DNA of 64,000 nt from Paramecium sonneborni (GCA_905182985.1 CAJJDN010000174.1:100197-164196), one strand, 5' to 3'. Positions 37,080 through 52,617 are shown, counted from the stretch's first letter. A program made the numbers and translations. Notes: generated from the sequence alone by a model not told the origin.

Positions 37080-37832
37080 TCATTCTAACTCTTCCAAATA
37101 ATCCTTAACTTATGATGGAGGCAATATTCTAAATACATGATCATCTCTGATTACTCCAACTTCTATATTGGTAGGTGTTATTTAGCCTAAAGTTAATAAG
37201 TTGATAATAATACCTTCAAAACCTTCCTTCAAAGTTAATAATGCTGTATTAATTGCATCTTCAATTTCCATATCAGCATTATATCTCTTCTCTAAAAATG
37301 CCTTTGCATTCTTTGCTTACTTTCCAATAGCAGTAGCCTTCCAACTATAATAGGCACCACTTGGATCAAGTTAAACCAAATGTGGACCTTCTTCATCATA
37401 TCCTCCTATCAGAATTGATACTCCAAATGGTCTAATACCACCTCTTTAAGTTGCTATTTGTACATCCTAATTTATTATCTATATATAATTCTGTACTTCT
37501 GCCAATTCTCTACTTAATGTTTATACAAACATTTCCTCTTGATATTTCAAATCATATTTCTTCACTAATTTTCTTGCTTATTATGATAACACTCTAAAGT
37601 CTGGACCCAATCCTGCATATGTAGCAGCAATATTATCTGTCAAAGGTGCAATCTTTTGAACACTTGATTCTTCAACCAATATTGATGATTGCTTCTTCTC
37701 TACTACCAAAACTACACCATTTTTAGCTTTAATTCCTATTGCTGTATCTCCTTTTGCAACAGCATTAAGAGCATATTCAATTTATAATAGTTTTCCTTTA
37801 CTACTAAATGTTGTTAATGCGAAATCTGTCAT
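37080..37832 (-). CDS. PSMA2: 20S proteasome subunit alpha-2
   Basis: Introns at 37187-37213 (27 nt) and 37467-37496 (30 nt) give 231 residues, the usual length. Motifs: [116 protein letters not shown], and VKDYLEELE at the end. These match the alpha-2 subunit rather than other alpha subunits. Alpha subunits are structural and form the gated outer ring. Both introns are multiples of three and contain no TGA, so only comparison with the family reveals them. Confidence 0.95.
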
Positions 37833-37995
37833 ACTGGTGTTTGTTTTTTAAATAATTTAATTAAATTAAATATATTTATGATGATATCTAACATGGCTAG
37901 TCATTTGACCTTGAGCCTTCAAAAAAGATTACAATTCTCTGATATATTGTTTATATTAGTATAGATACATCTATATATTAAGTATATAATGTCAA

Positions 37996-38397
37996 TCAGA
38001 ATGGCATTGGACTCTTTCTTAATAGATGTCTCTTTGATTTCTATATGTTTAACTAAAAGCGCATCAAATTAATTCTTGGAGTGTCCTTATCAATTCTTAT
38101 TGTATGTTATTCTAACTGTTTAACAAATTTGGATGCTAAGTCTTCAAAATTCTTCTGTTCTGTTGATGTGTAATTCAAATATGAAGTTTTATTCATCTTA
38201 GATACCTAAGGGAATTTGGCCTTATCTAAAGTGGTCATCATATATGGTGATCTATCTATATCACTTAATAATTATGGAAGATTAGTTTATCGAAACTGTT
38301 TTGTAGATGTTTGTTACAATCTATTAACAGATTAACTAGTTATTTATTTAACATATTCTCCAAATGATTACTATTGATTTTTTTTCTACATCTACAT
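37996..38397 (-). CDS. Small hypothetical protein
   Basis: Intronless 133-residue frame from ATG at 38397 to TGA at 37996. Basic and polar, with a Q-rich N-terminus (MQMQKKNQQQSFGEYVKQ) and YLNYTSTEQKNFEDLASKFVKQLEQ. No domain recognised. Its ATG lies only 10 bases from the ATG of the divergent TBC gene. Confidence 0.6.
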
Positions 38398-38407
38398 TAT
38401 ATAATTA

Positions 38408-41400
38408 ATGAATTGTTATAAGAAAGAAATCACAAAAAATTGGTTATTTTAAGAAGAAAAATATATAGAAAATATAGCTGGTGCTTTTGAAGTAATAAAA
38501 TTGCATGAAGAAAGATAAGTATAAGCTGGAAATGCTCGTTAAAAACTTACAGAGAAGCTCTAAAAATATATAGATGAAGATCCAGAAGATTTACCTCCAC
38601 ATATTGCATCTTAACATGTTTTATCACTTGATGAATAATTATTAGATTATCCATGTTATAAAAAAGGTGGTATGTTTGGATCTGTAACATAAAGATAGTG
38701 TTAATTGTAAAAGACAACTCTTGGATAATCTAAGAAAGGTAATGTAATAACTAAAACTTTCGGTGATATTAAACTAATAGAAATTCAACATGTTGAAGAT
38801 GCAACAAAAGATTTTAAATGGGATGTTAATTATCAAAAATTTCCTGCAAGACTTATGTTTAATTTTATAAAACATTCTCCAGTATGGATATATTTTAAAG
38901 ATGATGAAGAAGCTTAAAAGTTTTATGATTATTTTAGGTGTCATCTAGCAATGACTAAAATTTAAAAATTACCTATAATAATTCAAGAATCTACATCACT
39001 GGTTAAAGAAAATTATTTTTCATTATTTGCACATAAATTAGAGACATACTCAATTCATGTAATTTAATAAAGAAAAAAAGCTGCTAAATTAGGTAAAGAT
39101 GAAGCTAAATTCTTAATGGATATTGATATTAAAATTATAAGGAATATTTTACAAAAGAAATGGTTAGCTAAAAGTGTTTAATTTTTTAAAAGAGAAGAGA
39201 GAATGAATTAAATGGCTGAAGAAGAAAGAAATAAATTAGATTAGATTCGTTAATAAGATGAGAACAAAAAAATGAAATGGCGTTAATTTTTAGGATCTAA
39301 ATCAGTATTAAATGTAGAATTAGCAGATTGGTTAAGACCTATGATGGCAGATTGGTTGGAAAAAAGTGAAGAAATATAAAACACATAAAAAGTTAGAGAA
39401 TTAATATTTACTATTCTTATTAAATCAATAAATATTGGAGATGGAATTAAATTAATTAAACCAACAATTTTTGCAGAATTACAATCTGTTGAATAGGATT
39501 CTAAATTAACTATGGAAGCATTTTTAGGATAATAAAAGACAGATCATTTTTATAATTGGTTATTGCGAGAATAAAATTTTGAAAATAAAATAGTTGGTAA
39601 ATAATAAGAGAGAAAACCTTGCACATTCATAATTTCAAATATAAATAATCAAGATCAATTTTCAATATAATTTAAAGATATGGTTAATGCTTTTTATGAT
39701 ACAGCAACTATTCCTTTTAAAATTATTGTTAAAGAATTACTCTAATAATCTTAGTAAGGAAGATCAATATGGATACCTTTAAAATTAGTGTAAACGAATT
39801 CATTAAAAACAGAAACTAAAGAGAGTATTATATATGTAGAAATTGATATACATGTTAAACCTTCAATTATGATGCATAATCCAAAATCATATGAAGAAGA
39901 ATTAGAATATATTGTTGAACATAGTCTTGCTTTTTCAGATCCAATATATTTGAGTACTATTTAAATTCCAAAAATGAATAAAGATATCATGAAATTTATT
40001 CTAATCACATTAGAAGAAAGTAATATTTGTATGAAATAAAGCATGTAGATGCTGAGTTATATTTTATTCTTATAATAAAAGAATCCAGAAACTCTTAATA
40101 AATAAATGTAACAATTATAAATGGTATTCATTCGAAAGGTTATATTGAATTTATGCCATAATTTTGGATTAATGGAAAAACAAATAAAATAATATGAATT
40201 GGTTTCATATCGTTTAGAATCAATGAATTTCTATAATATCAAGAATCCTCAAGTATAGGAATTAGTTAATGGACTCTTTTTAATGGGTATACCTTATTAT
40301 CTAAGAAATAAGTTATGGTTTTAATTATTGTAAATATCTTTTGATCCTATTAAAAAAATATTAAGTGAAAATTATAAAATTAATCTAGAAAGAGAGGATG
40401 GTTTCAATGAAAGTGTTTCTCTTTATTTAAAATTATCATCATTAAAATAACATTTAAAAAAAACTTTGATTTAATAAATTGACATTTATTTGAGACAAGA
40501 GGATAGTAGAAAAGGATTTGGAAATGAACAATTTTATCATTAATTAAAGAATCTTTTAATTTGTTTCTTGTTATATCAAGGAAATTAAGGATTAATACCA
40601 AATTAGATCTATATCCATCATTTATTTACTTTAGCTAAAAAAATGTTAGCTATGTAAATTTATTATCATGTCAGATACAATGAATATACTGAATTTGGTA
40701 ATGAAACTAAATAAACTCCTTCTGATTTAATCAATGAGAGTAGAGCCTTTTGGCTTTTAGTTGGTTTTCATAATTAAGTTTTAATTGATTATCCATTATA
40801 TGAAGATTAAACTTTATAAAATCGATTATTCTTAGAATAATGTGCTAAATTAAGAGTTTATCTAAATAAAAAACATTAGGATTTATTTAATAAAATGTTT
40901 TTATATGGAATTGAAGTGGAAAATGAATTATATGAATTATTTTTCAATCTTTTTTCTGATGTATTACCTTCAGAAACTTTATATAGATCATGGGATCTAA
41001 TTATTTATTAATAATAACAATCTATTAAAGCAACCTCAGAAAGAGGAAATATTATTATTTCAATAACTGCTGCTCTTTTATTAAGAGTGCATAAAAAAAT
41101 TAATAATATTTCAAATCATCTAGCTTTCTTGGCAGCAATTAAAGTAGAAGCAATGTTAATTAATGATGTTACTGAATTTCTAACTGAAGTATTATAAGTT
41201 TAGAAAGAATTAAATTTAGCTGTACAAATTGAATATTAAGAAGAAGGACCTCCAAAATTAGAACCATAAGTAGAATATAAAAGTAAAAATATTTCATATC
41301 ATTATTACCTTTAGTTAAATCAGATTATAGAATTTTCGATGTTTTAGATGAAAAACATCCCAAAGGTTCATAATAAATGCAAGTGTATTAGTATTTAAAT

Positions 41401-41415
41401 TTTATTGATTTTTGA
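38408..41415 (+). CDS. TBC-domain protein, probable Rab GTPase-activating protein
   Basis: A single 32-nt intron near the 3' end (41283-41314) gives 991 residues. The first 600 residues are helical and charged, with no named domain. A TBC domain spans about residues 610-880: VNGLFLMGIPYYLRNKLWFQLL, IYLRQEDSRKGFG, NLLICFLLYQGNQGLIPNQ, AFWLLVGF, then FLYGIEVENELYELFFNLF and SDVLPSETLYRSWDLII. The arginine-finger motif IxxDxxR is imperfect (QQIDIYLRQ), with the arginine one residue late, so GAP activity is likely but unproven. The C-terminal tail is acidic. Confidence 0.85.
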
Positions 41416-41505
41416 AACTATATTAAAATTTAGAATTCAAAAAAGATACTTAATTATTATCAATGAAATACTTTATATTTCAATCATTCAATTAATATAT
41501 AATCT

Positions 41506-41578
41506 GGGCTTGTAGCACAATTGGTAGTGCGCCTGACTACGGATCAGGCGGTTGCAGTTTCGAGTACTGCCAAGCTCG
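41506..41578 (+). tRNA. tRNA-Arg (anticodon ACG)
   Basis: A 73-nt cloverleaf. The acceptor stem pairs GGGCTTG with CAAGCTC; the D arm contains the TTGGTAG loop; the anticodon stem CCTGA/TCAGG encloses loop CTACGGA with anticodon ACG at 41539-41541; the T arm GCAGT/ACTGC encloses TTCGAGT. No intron; CCA is not encoded, as expected for a eukaryotic tRNA. It sits alone between two convergent protein genes. Confidence 0.97.
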
Positions 41579-41580
41579 AA

Positions 41581-41592
41581 TTTTTTATTTTT
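41581..41592 (+). terminator. RNA polymerase III T-run terminator
   Basis: Runs of six and five T, separated by one A, begin three bases after the tRNA-Arg gene. This is the expected polymerase III stop signal. Confidence 0.8.
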
Positions 41593-41679
41593 CAATAATA
41601 CAATAAATTATATATAATATAAATAGCATAATGAATATTTAAAAATTAAAAGAGGAATTTTATTATAGTTAAATATAAC

Positions 41680-44285
<2,606 letters not shown>

Positions 44286-44289
<4 letters not shown>

Positions 44290-45191
44290 TTTAAATAATT
44301 ATTGTTAAAAAACAAATTCAATAATTCAACTTCTGCTCTCCTCACTCTTCCATATAATTTTGGTTGATTACTTCCCAATTATTTAATAAAAAATGGATCA
44401 TGTGATTCAGAAACTTCGAAATATTTCTTTAATTATGGTCTCAATATTTCATAATCTGAATAGAATCTTTCACAATATAAAATATTATCATCTAAGCAAA
44501 ATTGAATGTTCAAATTCTTATGTTCAACATATTGTTACCATTTTACTATACTCTCCAAAGTATTTAATGATAATATTCTGTAATCACTAATAAGTTCTTT
44601 TAATTTCTCTCTCTCTCTCTCCTCCTATTGTTATGATTATCTTAATAAATTCAATATCTAATTCAAACAATTCTCTCTTGCTGTTATTGTAAACATACAA
44701 TGTAATATTGGAGATAACTTCTAATCCATTAATTTAAGTTCCTCCTCTAATACACTTAATTTATCATTTGAACAAGCCAATATCTAATTAAATACATTCT
44801 ACTTATATTTTAATTCATACTTAATGTATTCTCGGAACATTATATAATTTATGTACCTATTTAACTTATTCCAATTTTGTTTCAAATATTTTTTGTTCAC
44901 ATTCAATCAAGTTTTCTAATTCCTATTAGTTTTTATGCATTTCTATATATTTCTAAACTATTGAAGCTGTTCCACCATTTATTTATGGCAGAAACTTTTT
45001 ATTTGATTATTCTCTCTATACAACTCCTAAAATCTATTCAGATATAACAATCCTATTATTCCATCCTTTTTCCTAAAAAACCATTATGAAGCTCAACTTA
45101 CTCTTTAAGAAAATATTTTTTTTAATGAACTTGATTTGGTACTTTTTTTTTGAAAATATTCTTGACTTTGAACTTTACTTATATTTTTCAT
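44286..45191 (-). CDS. Coiled-coil hypothetical protein upstream of NEK
   Basis: Two introns (29 and 37 nt, donors near 45,088 and 44,857) give 279 residues. Regions: basic N-terminus (MKNISKVQSQEYFQKKSTKSSSLKK), coiled coil (LENLIECEQKIFETKLEQVK), LSVLEEELKLMDQKLSPILHC, a run of Arg-Glu encoded by an AG repeat (about 44,607-44,626), and a folded-looking end (YGRVRRAEVELLNLFF). The TGA at 44286-44288 overlaps the ATG of the NEK gene (44289-44287). No family recognised. The 37-nt intron is longer than usual, so the model could change. Confidence 0.6.
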
Positions 45192-45505
45192 TTTTTTATA
45201 TATATAATCATCCATTATAAATTAACTATATTAATTTTCAATTAAAACATTACTCTTCTCAATTATATATTTATACTAATAAATGGTTAAGATTTTTCAT
45301 TTTCTAAAGTTTTTAATATATAATATATAACAAATTCATCTTCTTATTCGGATTAATATGAAATTGATAATAGAATTTTTATTTTACAATTATTATAAAT
45401 TTATTGTAATAATTTTTTTGACAAAATATTTGTGTGCTTAATCAAAATAAAAAAGAGCTGTTTATAAAAGTAATCCAAATAATTTAATACATTTTTATTT
45501 TGTTA

Positions 45506-47112
45506 ATGCCACCAAGAAAAACTTAAACGATAAAAGAAGTTATGAAAGAGAGTTAACCAATAATTGAATAAAAATTGGGAGCAACCAGAAGTAAGAAAGT
45601 TAAAAAAAATGAATCAGAAGAAGATTCTGATTATGTTACTGCTTCTAGTAAATCTAAACAAAAAAACTCTAACGCTTCATCAAAAGTTAAATCTACCTCA
45701 AATAAACAAAAAGAATCTCTAAATTAATCAAAAGATGATCTTTAAGATAAATTGTCTCCTGAACTTAAACCTTCCAATCAACGTCAAAAAGCAAGAACTA
45801 AGGCTGAAAAAGTATAAGATAAACATAAGTATGATTATTTTAGTTAATTTTGTTCTAGTGCCAAAACAACTTAAGTGTAATCCAAATAATAGAATGAAGA
45901 TGAAAACAAAAATCATGATTAATAGAATAATCAAGATAATAAAAAGGAATCAGATTAACAAAGAAATTAATTAGAGGAAGAAAACAAAGAAGTCGATCTA
46001 AATTAAAATAAAGGAAATGCTATTGATAAAAATTAATGTGAAAATAAAGAGGAACTTAATAAAAATTAAGAATCTAATAATAAATCTAATGAGAATAACA
46101 TTGTGTAAGAAAACAAGGATCCTAATGAAAAAGAGAATTAAGATAAAGAAAATAATAATAAAGAAGACAATTAAGAAGATTAAAATAAAAAAGCAGATGA
46201 AAATTAAAATTAAAATTAAAATTAGAATGAAAGAGATAATATCTAAGAATTGGGTAATAAGGATAATTAGGAAAATCTTATTAATTAGTAGATTATCGAA
46301 ACTGATTAGAAAGTTATGATCCCTCAAATTTTAGTAAGTGCTCCAGAAAATGAAGTTAATAATAAACATGAATAATAAAAAGAAAAGTAAGGTAATGAGG
46401 AGGAAGAAAAAGAATAATTAGATAAATAATAAACTATTGTTTAACCAATAAAGAATTAAGAATAAACAGAATAAATAGTAACAGTGGATATAGTATTTTG
46501 TTGTCATATCAATCTTTTAGATAATTGCAGTGCTGAATAATTAAAAGTAATAACAATATTATATTTTAGAATGCCATAGAATTTATAATATAATAATTGA
46601 AAGAGAGGGAAAAGTTGACTTCGAACATTAAGTTTAGTATAGTACGTTTCAATGATATAATAACTAATGAGAAGTTACAATAATGTTAGGTAATTGATTT
46701 ATGTGATGAATGTGATATTCTATAGAGTCTTGATGAAATAAAAGAGATTGAATAGGTAGAAATAAAAAAAGGATTATATTATGGTTTAAAAGTTGCTTCT
46801 TCTATGACTAAATGGAGAAAAGAAAACAACAGTAAAAGCTTTAGATACATTATTCATATTGCAAATTAATAATTAGAAATAGATAATTAATCAGAAGAAT
46901 TGGAAAGAATAATTTAAGATATGAATAATTAGAATATTAGATACAAATATTTAAGAATAGATAAAAAAATTGATTTAGATTTTGATGGTAAGCTATATTT
47001 TCAAAAGAAATTGAACAGTTATGAAGAAAGTTATTTGAAAGAATTTGGATGTCTTAAAAATGTTCTTAGTAGCATTATATTAAGAGAGCTTCTTCATGAG
47101 AATAATAAATGA
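45506..47112 (+). CDS. Von Willebrand A-like domain protein with disordered N-terminus
   Basis: One 23-nt intron (46547-46569) gives 527 residues. Residues 1-300 are low-complexity: a basic start (MPPRKTQTIKEV, SKKVKKNESEEDS) and a long N/K/E/Q-rich segment. The C-terminal 220 residues look like a vWA fold of the alpha-kinase-associated type: VTVDIVFCCHINLLDN, NIKFSIVRFNDIIT, KGLYYGLKVASSMTKWR and FRYIIHIAN. The DxSxS metal site is replaced by CCHIN, so metal binding is doubtful. No alpha-kinase domain follows. A nuclear or scaffold role is possible but unproven. Confidence 0.65.
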
Positions 47113-47751
47113 TTTTTATTATTATAAACATATTATAAATTATAAGATCATCATATTTTAATTAATTTTATTAATCTATATCTATTTTTATTTAATATTC
47201 ATAATATACAACAAATATCTATAATAATAAATCAAGGAATACAACTATCATTTGGAATTAAAGTTTGTATATGAAATTAAAATTAAATGTGTAAATTTTT
47301 GATTATCATCTAATAAATTTTATCAAATTGGTTTCGATTAAATTTTTGGGTTTTAAATAACATGTAAATTGACATCTAGAAAATGTAACTATGATATCAT
47401 TAAGTAACTTTTATTCACTCTCTTATTCTCTTTAAATTATTGTGTTTATTGAATTAACATTTAAATGACTGATATTTTGTCTATTCAATATTTGAATAAC
47501 AATACATTTTTGAATTTTTAAAAGCAACAGATATTATATAATTAATCCTCAATAATTTTAATAAATTCTCAATTATATATAATTGGTTTCAAATTACCGA
47601 TAAAAAAGAAAGTGATATTAGTAATCAAAAAAAATTAATTATTACACTAATTATTTATAATTAAAGATTGAAAATTTTTATGAATGTATTCAAAGATATT
47701 AAAATAAGATATACAAAATTCTCAATTTCTGAATTAAGTGCTATTATATAA
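47113..47751. other. Convergent intergenic region
   Basis: AT-rich gap between two convergent stops. TGA is common in all frames and no gene, RNA or repeat was recognised. Confidence 0.5.
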
Positions 47752-50700
47752 TCAATCTTTATTCTAATTTTATTCATCTTCATCCAATAATCTTGCCAAT
47801 TCTAACTTTAATATTTTATGTGCTATTAGAATTGGTCTCACATTTTAGTAATCATTTTTCTAATGCATAATCCTCTTTTCTAATGTATATAAAATATTAA
47901 CCCATTCCTAATAGATCTCTTATGTAACAAATGGTTATAATTGAGTCAACAAACCTTAAATCTCTTATTTGTATTAATTCCATGTTTTCACTAAATTATC
48001 GAATATCTATTCCATATTAGCTTCTTTACCAATGAAATCATTAAGAGAATTTTCAGTAAAAATTTATTAATTTACACAAACAGATGTGAATCGATTAAAT
48101 GATAAATTCTTTTCACCTTAATGAATAATATCTGCTTATTCATCGAATAAATCTAATGCTTCTTAGAAATTAAATTTATCACTTTCTATATGTCTAAACA
48201 ATGTTAAGAATTCATTGTGATTAATCTTTTTATTACCATCTAAATCAGCTGCTTAAAAAGCATGAATTACAAATAATTTTGTTCTATGAGTAACATTCCT
48301 ATATTTATCAAGAACTTTTGACATAAATAAATCTAAATCAACAATTCCTGCTTTATTTTTAGAATCACTTTCTTTTAGATTATCTAAATCACCTCGCAAT
48401 TCCTTAATTTCATCCTCTGTTAATTTATTTTCTAGATGCATTTTTATATAACTATTATATAATACTAAATTATTTACTCTAAAGCTCTTAAATAAGGAAC
48501 ATAGAATTTTGATTCACTATCACCTTAAACAATGTTAACACCAAGAGTAGTTTGACTGTGAATATATTCTAATCCTGATAATAGAAATGCAGATTCTTCT
48601 TAAGTAAAATTCAAATGTTCATCATGTAATAGACATAATAATCTAGCAAATAAATTCACTCTAAAAATCTGACTAAAATGGATCACTGATAATAGAAACT
48701 ATAAATATTTCTTTTCTGCTACATGTTTAAAACCATATTTATTAAGAAAGAAATTAAATACAAAAATTTACATATCAGCTTCACCTCCAAAAGATGTTTT
48801 TTCTAAATATATTTGAGATATTGTTCTTAATACATTTTTAACTGGCCAATAAGCAACAACCTTTTTAAATAAATGAGATTAATCTCTAGCTTTAATAGCC
48901 AATAACACTCCAGGATGAGTTAATCTATCTATTGTTGGCATTTGCTTCATTTATCTTGTAGCAAAATTTAATCTTAATGCTCTTTATATTTTTCCTTTCC
49001 TTCTCTTTATTGCCTCTTACTTTTTCTCTTCCTTCTCTTTTTCTTCATCCAAAACATATTCTTCTTCTAAAATTTCTTTATCATTTTAAATTTTCTTTCT
49101 CAAAGATTCAAATTCAAATAAGAATTCTTCTGCAATTTAAGTATGTGTTTTAAATTAAGTTTTCAATATATGAACTGTTAATTTTCTTGCAAATAATAAT
49201 ACTTATGTCAATAATTCATTTGTTTCATTCATCCTAGATGTTGCATTCTATGCTTTCTACTTTTATATTTAGTAAAGTAACATCAACATAGTTGTTTATT
49301 ATTTTGATAAATTAGGTTATTAATTAGATTCTAATTTATCATTTTAATCTATTACAATAAGATTATTAAATTATGTTATTTATTATTATTATTATTATTA
49401 TTATGATTATTATTATTATTATTATTATTATTATGATTATTATGAAACACTCATTTTCTTTTTCTTTTGTCCCTGTTTTTCTTGTGAAATAATATTTTTT
49501 TTATCTTAATTTTCATTTGATGGGAAATATCTTTAATTGTTAGCTGATGTCTATTACTATTACTAAATAGGAGCTTATTATTTTTGATTAGATTTAGTTG
49601 TATCAGTTTTACATGCATTAATTTGATTTATTTAAGAATTGGCTTAAGGTGATAATTTAATTAATTTTTATGATGATTATTATGAATTCTATTAAGTATT
49701 ATTAGAACTAGATGGTTGTTGTACTACTAATTTAACATTTAATAGTTTTTCTGAATTAAATTTATCTAATTCTTTGATTAACTTTTCAGATGTCTCTGAT
49801 TTATCACTCTGTTATTTTTTCTCCAAAATAATATCTTATTTTCTTCTACTTAACATATTAGGTGAACCTTCATCATATTCTGGCACTTCATATATTCTAT
49901 CAATTTTAGTAATACCTCTACTCTCATAATCATGAATAGAAGGTTCATCTGGATGCATATTCATTTAATCACATAAACCATCCAACCAACTCTACTATTC
50001 TAATTATTATTTAAGTTCAAATTCTCTAAATGTATTTTCTATTTCTTAAGTAGATAAAAACTTATCATATTAAGGAGACATTAATTGTAGATCTGTTTAT
50101 GTCTCTATAACACACAAACATTTCTAAAATGTTTAAATACCAATACTATGACATACAATAGGTAATACTTCTATTGCATCCTTAACAATTACATCTTAAA
50201 TTTGTTCAAATTTATTTTATTGATTCAATTCTTTAAGTACTTAAGATAATGATAAATCTTATTCTTCTATAACATCATCTGACTTATTTAATGAAGAATA
50301 TTTATGTTAATTCTTTTTTGATAATTAATGTTTTAATTAATCAATTTCTCTCTACAAATTACCAATCATATTGGCTGCACTTTTTTATATCGTCTATTAT
50401 AAATTGATTTTATTTTATAATTTATTAATTGTTTATTAATAACTAATACGTTCTGAATTGATCATATTTTCCTTCTACTTCAATACCTCTAATTCCTATT
50501 TCAATTAATTAATGTGAATTTATGAACGAATTTCTATTTCCTCTTTTTTCTTGGTCTCATCAATATCCTTCTCAATTAATTAATATTTTAAAATTCTTTT
50601 TTCTTATTCATTTATCATAAAATGTTTATGAAATACTAAAATATAACCTTTGATTAAGGAATGCAATAATTATCCTCTTTCAGCACATTGATATGATATT

Positions 50701-51308
50701 TATCTGATAATTTCTAGAAGACATAAATGAAGTGCTTCAGATAAAGATATTAATTTATATTTAAAATCTTAGTTTGAATACTGAATTGATTCCATAAAGT
50801 TCATAAACCATTATTTAAGCATAATAGCATCTCTTCTACCAGTAGGTTAGGTAGAAAAAAAACTACTTGATTACTATTTGAGAGAAACCAAAGTAGGAGT
50901 GCAATTAATTGCTTTAAATAATGATTATTTAAGAGATTCTAAAATATGACTACGATCATCATCTTTATACAATCCTTAGATGATTTGTTCAAAATTAAGT
51001 TCTGATATTTGTTCTAAAATAGGTAATATTTAATTATCATTAAATTATTCTGGAGGGGAATCTAATTTCTCTTCTGTCTTAACTCTCAATTGATTACTAA
51101 GATAAGCTTGATTTTATTTTCTAATTCTCTATTGTTATACATATTATTATAAATGAAGTTCACCTAATAACTATTTCTATTTAATATGTTCCTAAAAGCG
51201 AGCACTATTCTGACTATCAGTAAGATGTGAAATATCTCTGGTCCTAGTCTTCATTGATGTCATAGTTCTATTATTTAAAGACTTCAAAGAAATGGTATGA
51301 TCTTTCAT
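47752..51308 (-). CDS. Large axonemal-type protein (dynein light chain-like region, polyQ, EF-hand-like C-terminus)
   Basis: One 26-nt intron (48452-48477) gives 1176 residues and merges what look like two frames. Residues about 160-320 contain ALHLCLLEIIRQISYQCAERGQLLHSL followed by coiled coil; this resembles the axonemal dynein light chain domain, where 'ELIRQV...C.ERG.LL' is typical. A Q-rich stretch with two TAA-encoded polyQ runs (49378-49443) follows near residue 640. Helical segments come next, and the C-terminus (after LDYIKMHLENKLTEDEIKE) has one EF-hand-like loop, DLDGNKKINHNEF. It is probably a ciliary protein; the exact ortholog is not known. Confidence 0.7.
49378..49443 (-). repeat. 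TAA-type trinucleotide microsatellite coding polyQ
   Basis: The plus strand reads ATT/TAT repeats. On the coding minus strand these are TAA codons, read as glutamine and interrupted by TCA (serine): about ten then seven Q. It is one of two sizeable recoded-stop polyQ runs in the window. Confidence 0.9.
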
Positions 51309-51344
51309 AAAATTAATATAAATAATTATTGTAAAATAACCTAA

Positions 51345-52328
51345 TCAATTATATTTCTAATGGAGGTAATCTTATATCAATAGAATCATTATAGATTATG
51401 GTGCCACTCTTGAAAAGTATACAAATAATCCAACCCATAATCCTAATAACTTCTCTCTTTTTATGGTCTTAACAAAACAATCCATCACACCGGTATATGG
51501 CATTGAACCATCTCCTAAACATTTCATCTTCTAAAGTTTAGTCTTCACATTGTCAAAAGGTAATGAAATCACAGAAGAGATTATTCCTGCTCCACATGAT
51601 GCTCTATATATATATAAATATACAATTTTTTACATTATCCTATCAAATGTGCTTTCTATTTTTGAATCTTTTAATTGCATACTCATTTATTTCAATTAAT
51701 CATATGTAGTTAATTATCCTATTGTTATTGCGACAGCTCTAGTTACAGTTGGCATAGATCCTTTCCAAAAAGCTAAAATTCCTTCTTCTTTATAAATTCT
51801 TGCTAAAGCTTCAAAAGCATTTTTATAATTCCTTCTTTCCTCAATTGGCAATGATTAATCTGCTTAAAATCTAATCAAGCAAACATCTGTTGGATTCCCT
51901 ACTAATGCTCCAATAAATCCAGCTAATGAAGATGCTCCTACTTTCTCAATAAAACTTAAATCACCTTAAATATTTAATTGTAATATATACGTTATTATTA
52001 TTTCTTCACTTTCTCTGTGATTATTTTAAATATTCCAAGACGAGTAGTAGTATATGTTAATTATCTCAATAATGCAGAACCAAGTCTAGAATATTAATAT
52101 AATCTACCCTGAATAAAATCCTCCTAGTCCCTCTTTTTGGAGCATATCCTTACAAATTTAAAATAAGTTCTTCTTATGACTGACCAATCCAAGGCCCAAG
52201 TTTTCACTCTAAATTTGGATTCTCACTTTTAAAGTATCTATAGGCATTATTATAGCTGCAGCTGAGCATCCTGAAATTGCTCCAAATAAGAAAGGTTTAA
52301 AATAGGAGGATCTCTTAGATTCAGTCAT
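51345..52328 (-). CDS. Mitochondrial carrier, oxoglutarate/dicarboxylate type
   Basis: Introns at 51604-51633 (30 nt), 51965-51990 (26 nt) and 52086-52107 (22 nt) give 301 residues, the standard three-repeat length. Carrier motifs: MPIDTLKVRIQ in repeat 1, NPTDVCLIRFQAD in repeat 2, LPFDNVKTKLQKM in repeat 3. The stretch QADQSLPIEERRNYKNAFEALARIYKEEGILAFWKGSMPT closely follows the oxoglutarate/malate carrier (SLC25A11) pattern, including RRNYKN and a WKG motif. It is expected in the inner mitochondrial membrane. The start is the first ATG in a good context; no cleaved presequence, as usual for carriers. Confidence 0.92.
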
Positions 52329-52617
52329 AAGAGAATGTTAATATATTTATAATAATAAACAAAAAATAAATTATTTAAATTATTCTTAAAAGAGAATAAT
52401 TACAATAATAAGAGAGTAATTTTATAATCTAAAATACGAATTATAATAATCTTAAACAAAAAATAAATTTTAATTTTTGAATATAAAAGAGAATATTTAT
52501 AATAATAATTAAGAAGTATCTTAGAAGTTATTAATTAATAATAATAAACAAATTAATTTGAAGTAATTATCATCAAAAAAGAGAATAATAATAATAAACA
52601 AAATTTTGTATATATAA
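52329..52617. repeat. Intergenic degenerate repeats
   Basis: Several loose copies of AATAATAAACAAA-like and AGAGAAT-like units occur between the carrier and the sugar transporter (near 52350, 52450, 52545 and 52590; and 52330, 52391, 52488 and 52580). They are imperfect and do not form a clean tandem array. Confidence 0.55.

Noticed and set aside
46017..46319. Long Lys/Ile-rich frames on both strands
   Set aside because: They are alternative-frame shadows of the low-complexity N/K/E/Q segment of the vWA-like gene.
49378..49443. Trinucleotide array considered as a CRISPR-like or satellite repeat
   Set aside because: It is in frame within a gene and encodes polyQ; no spacers are present.
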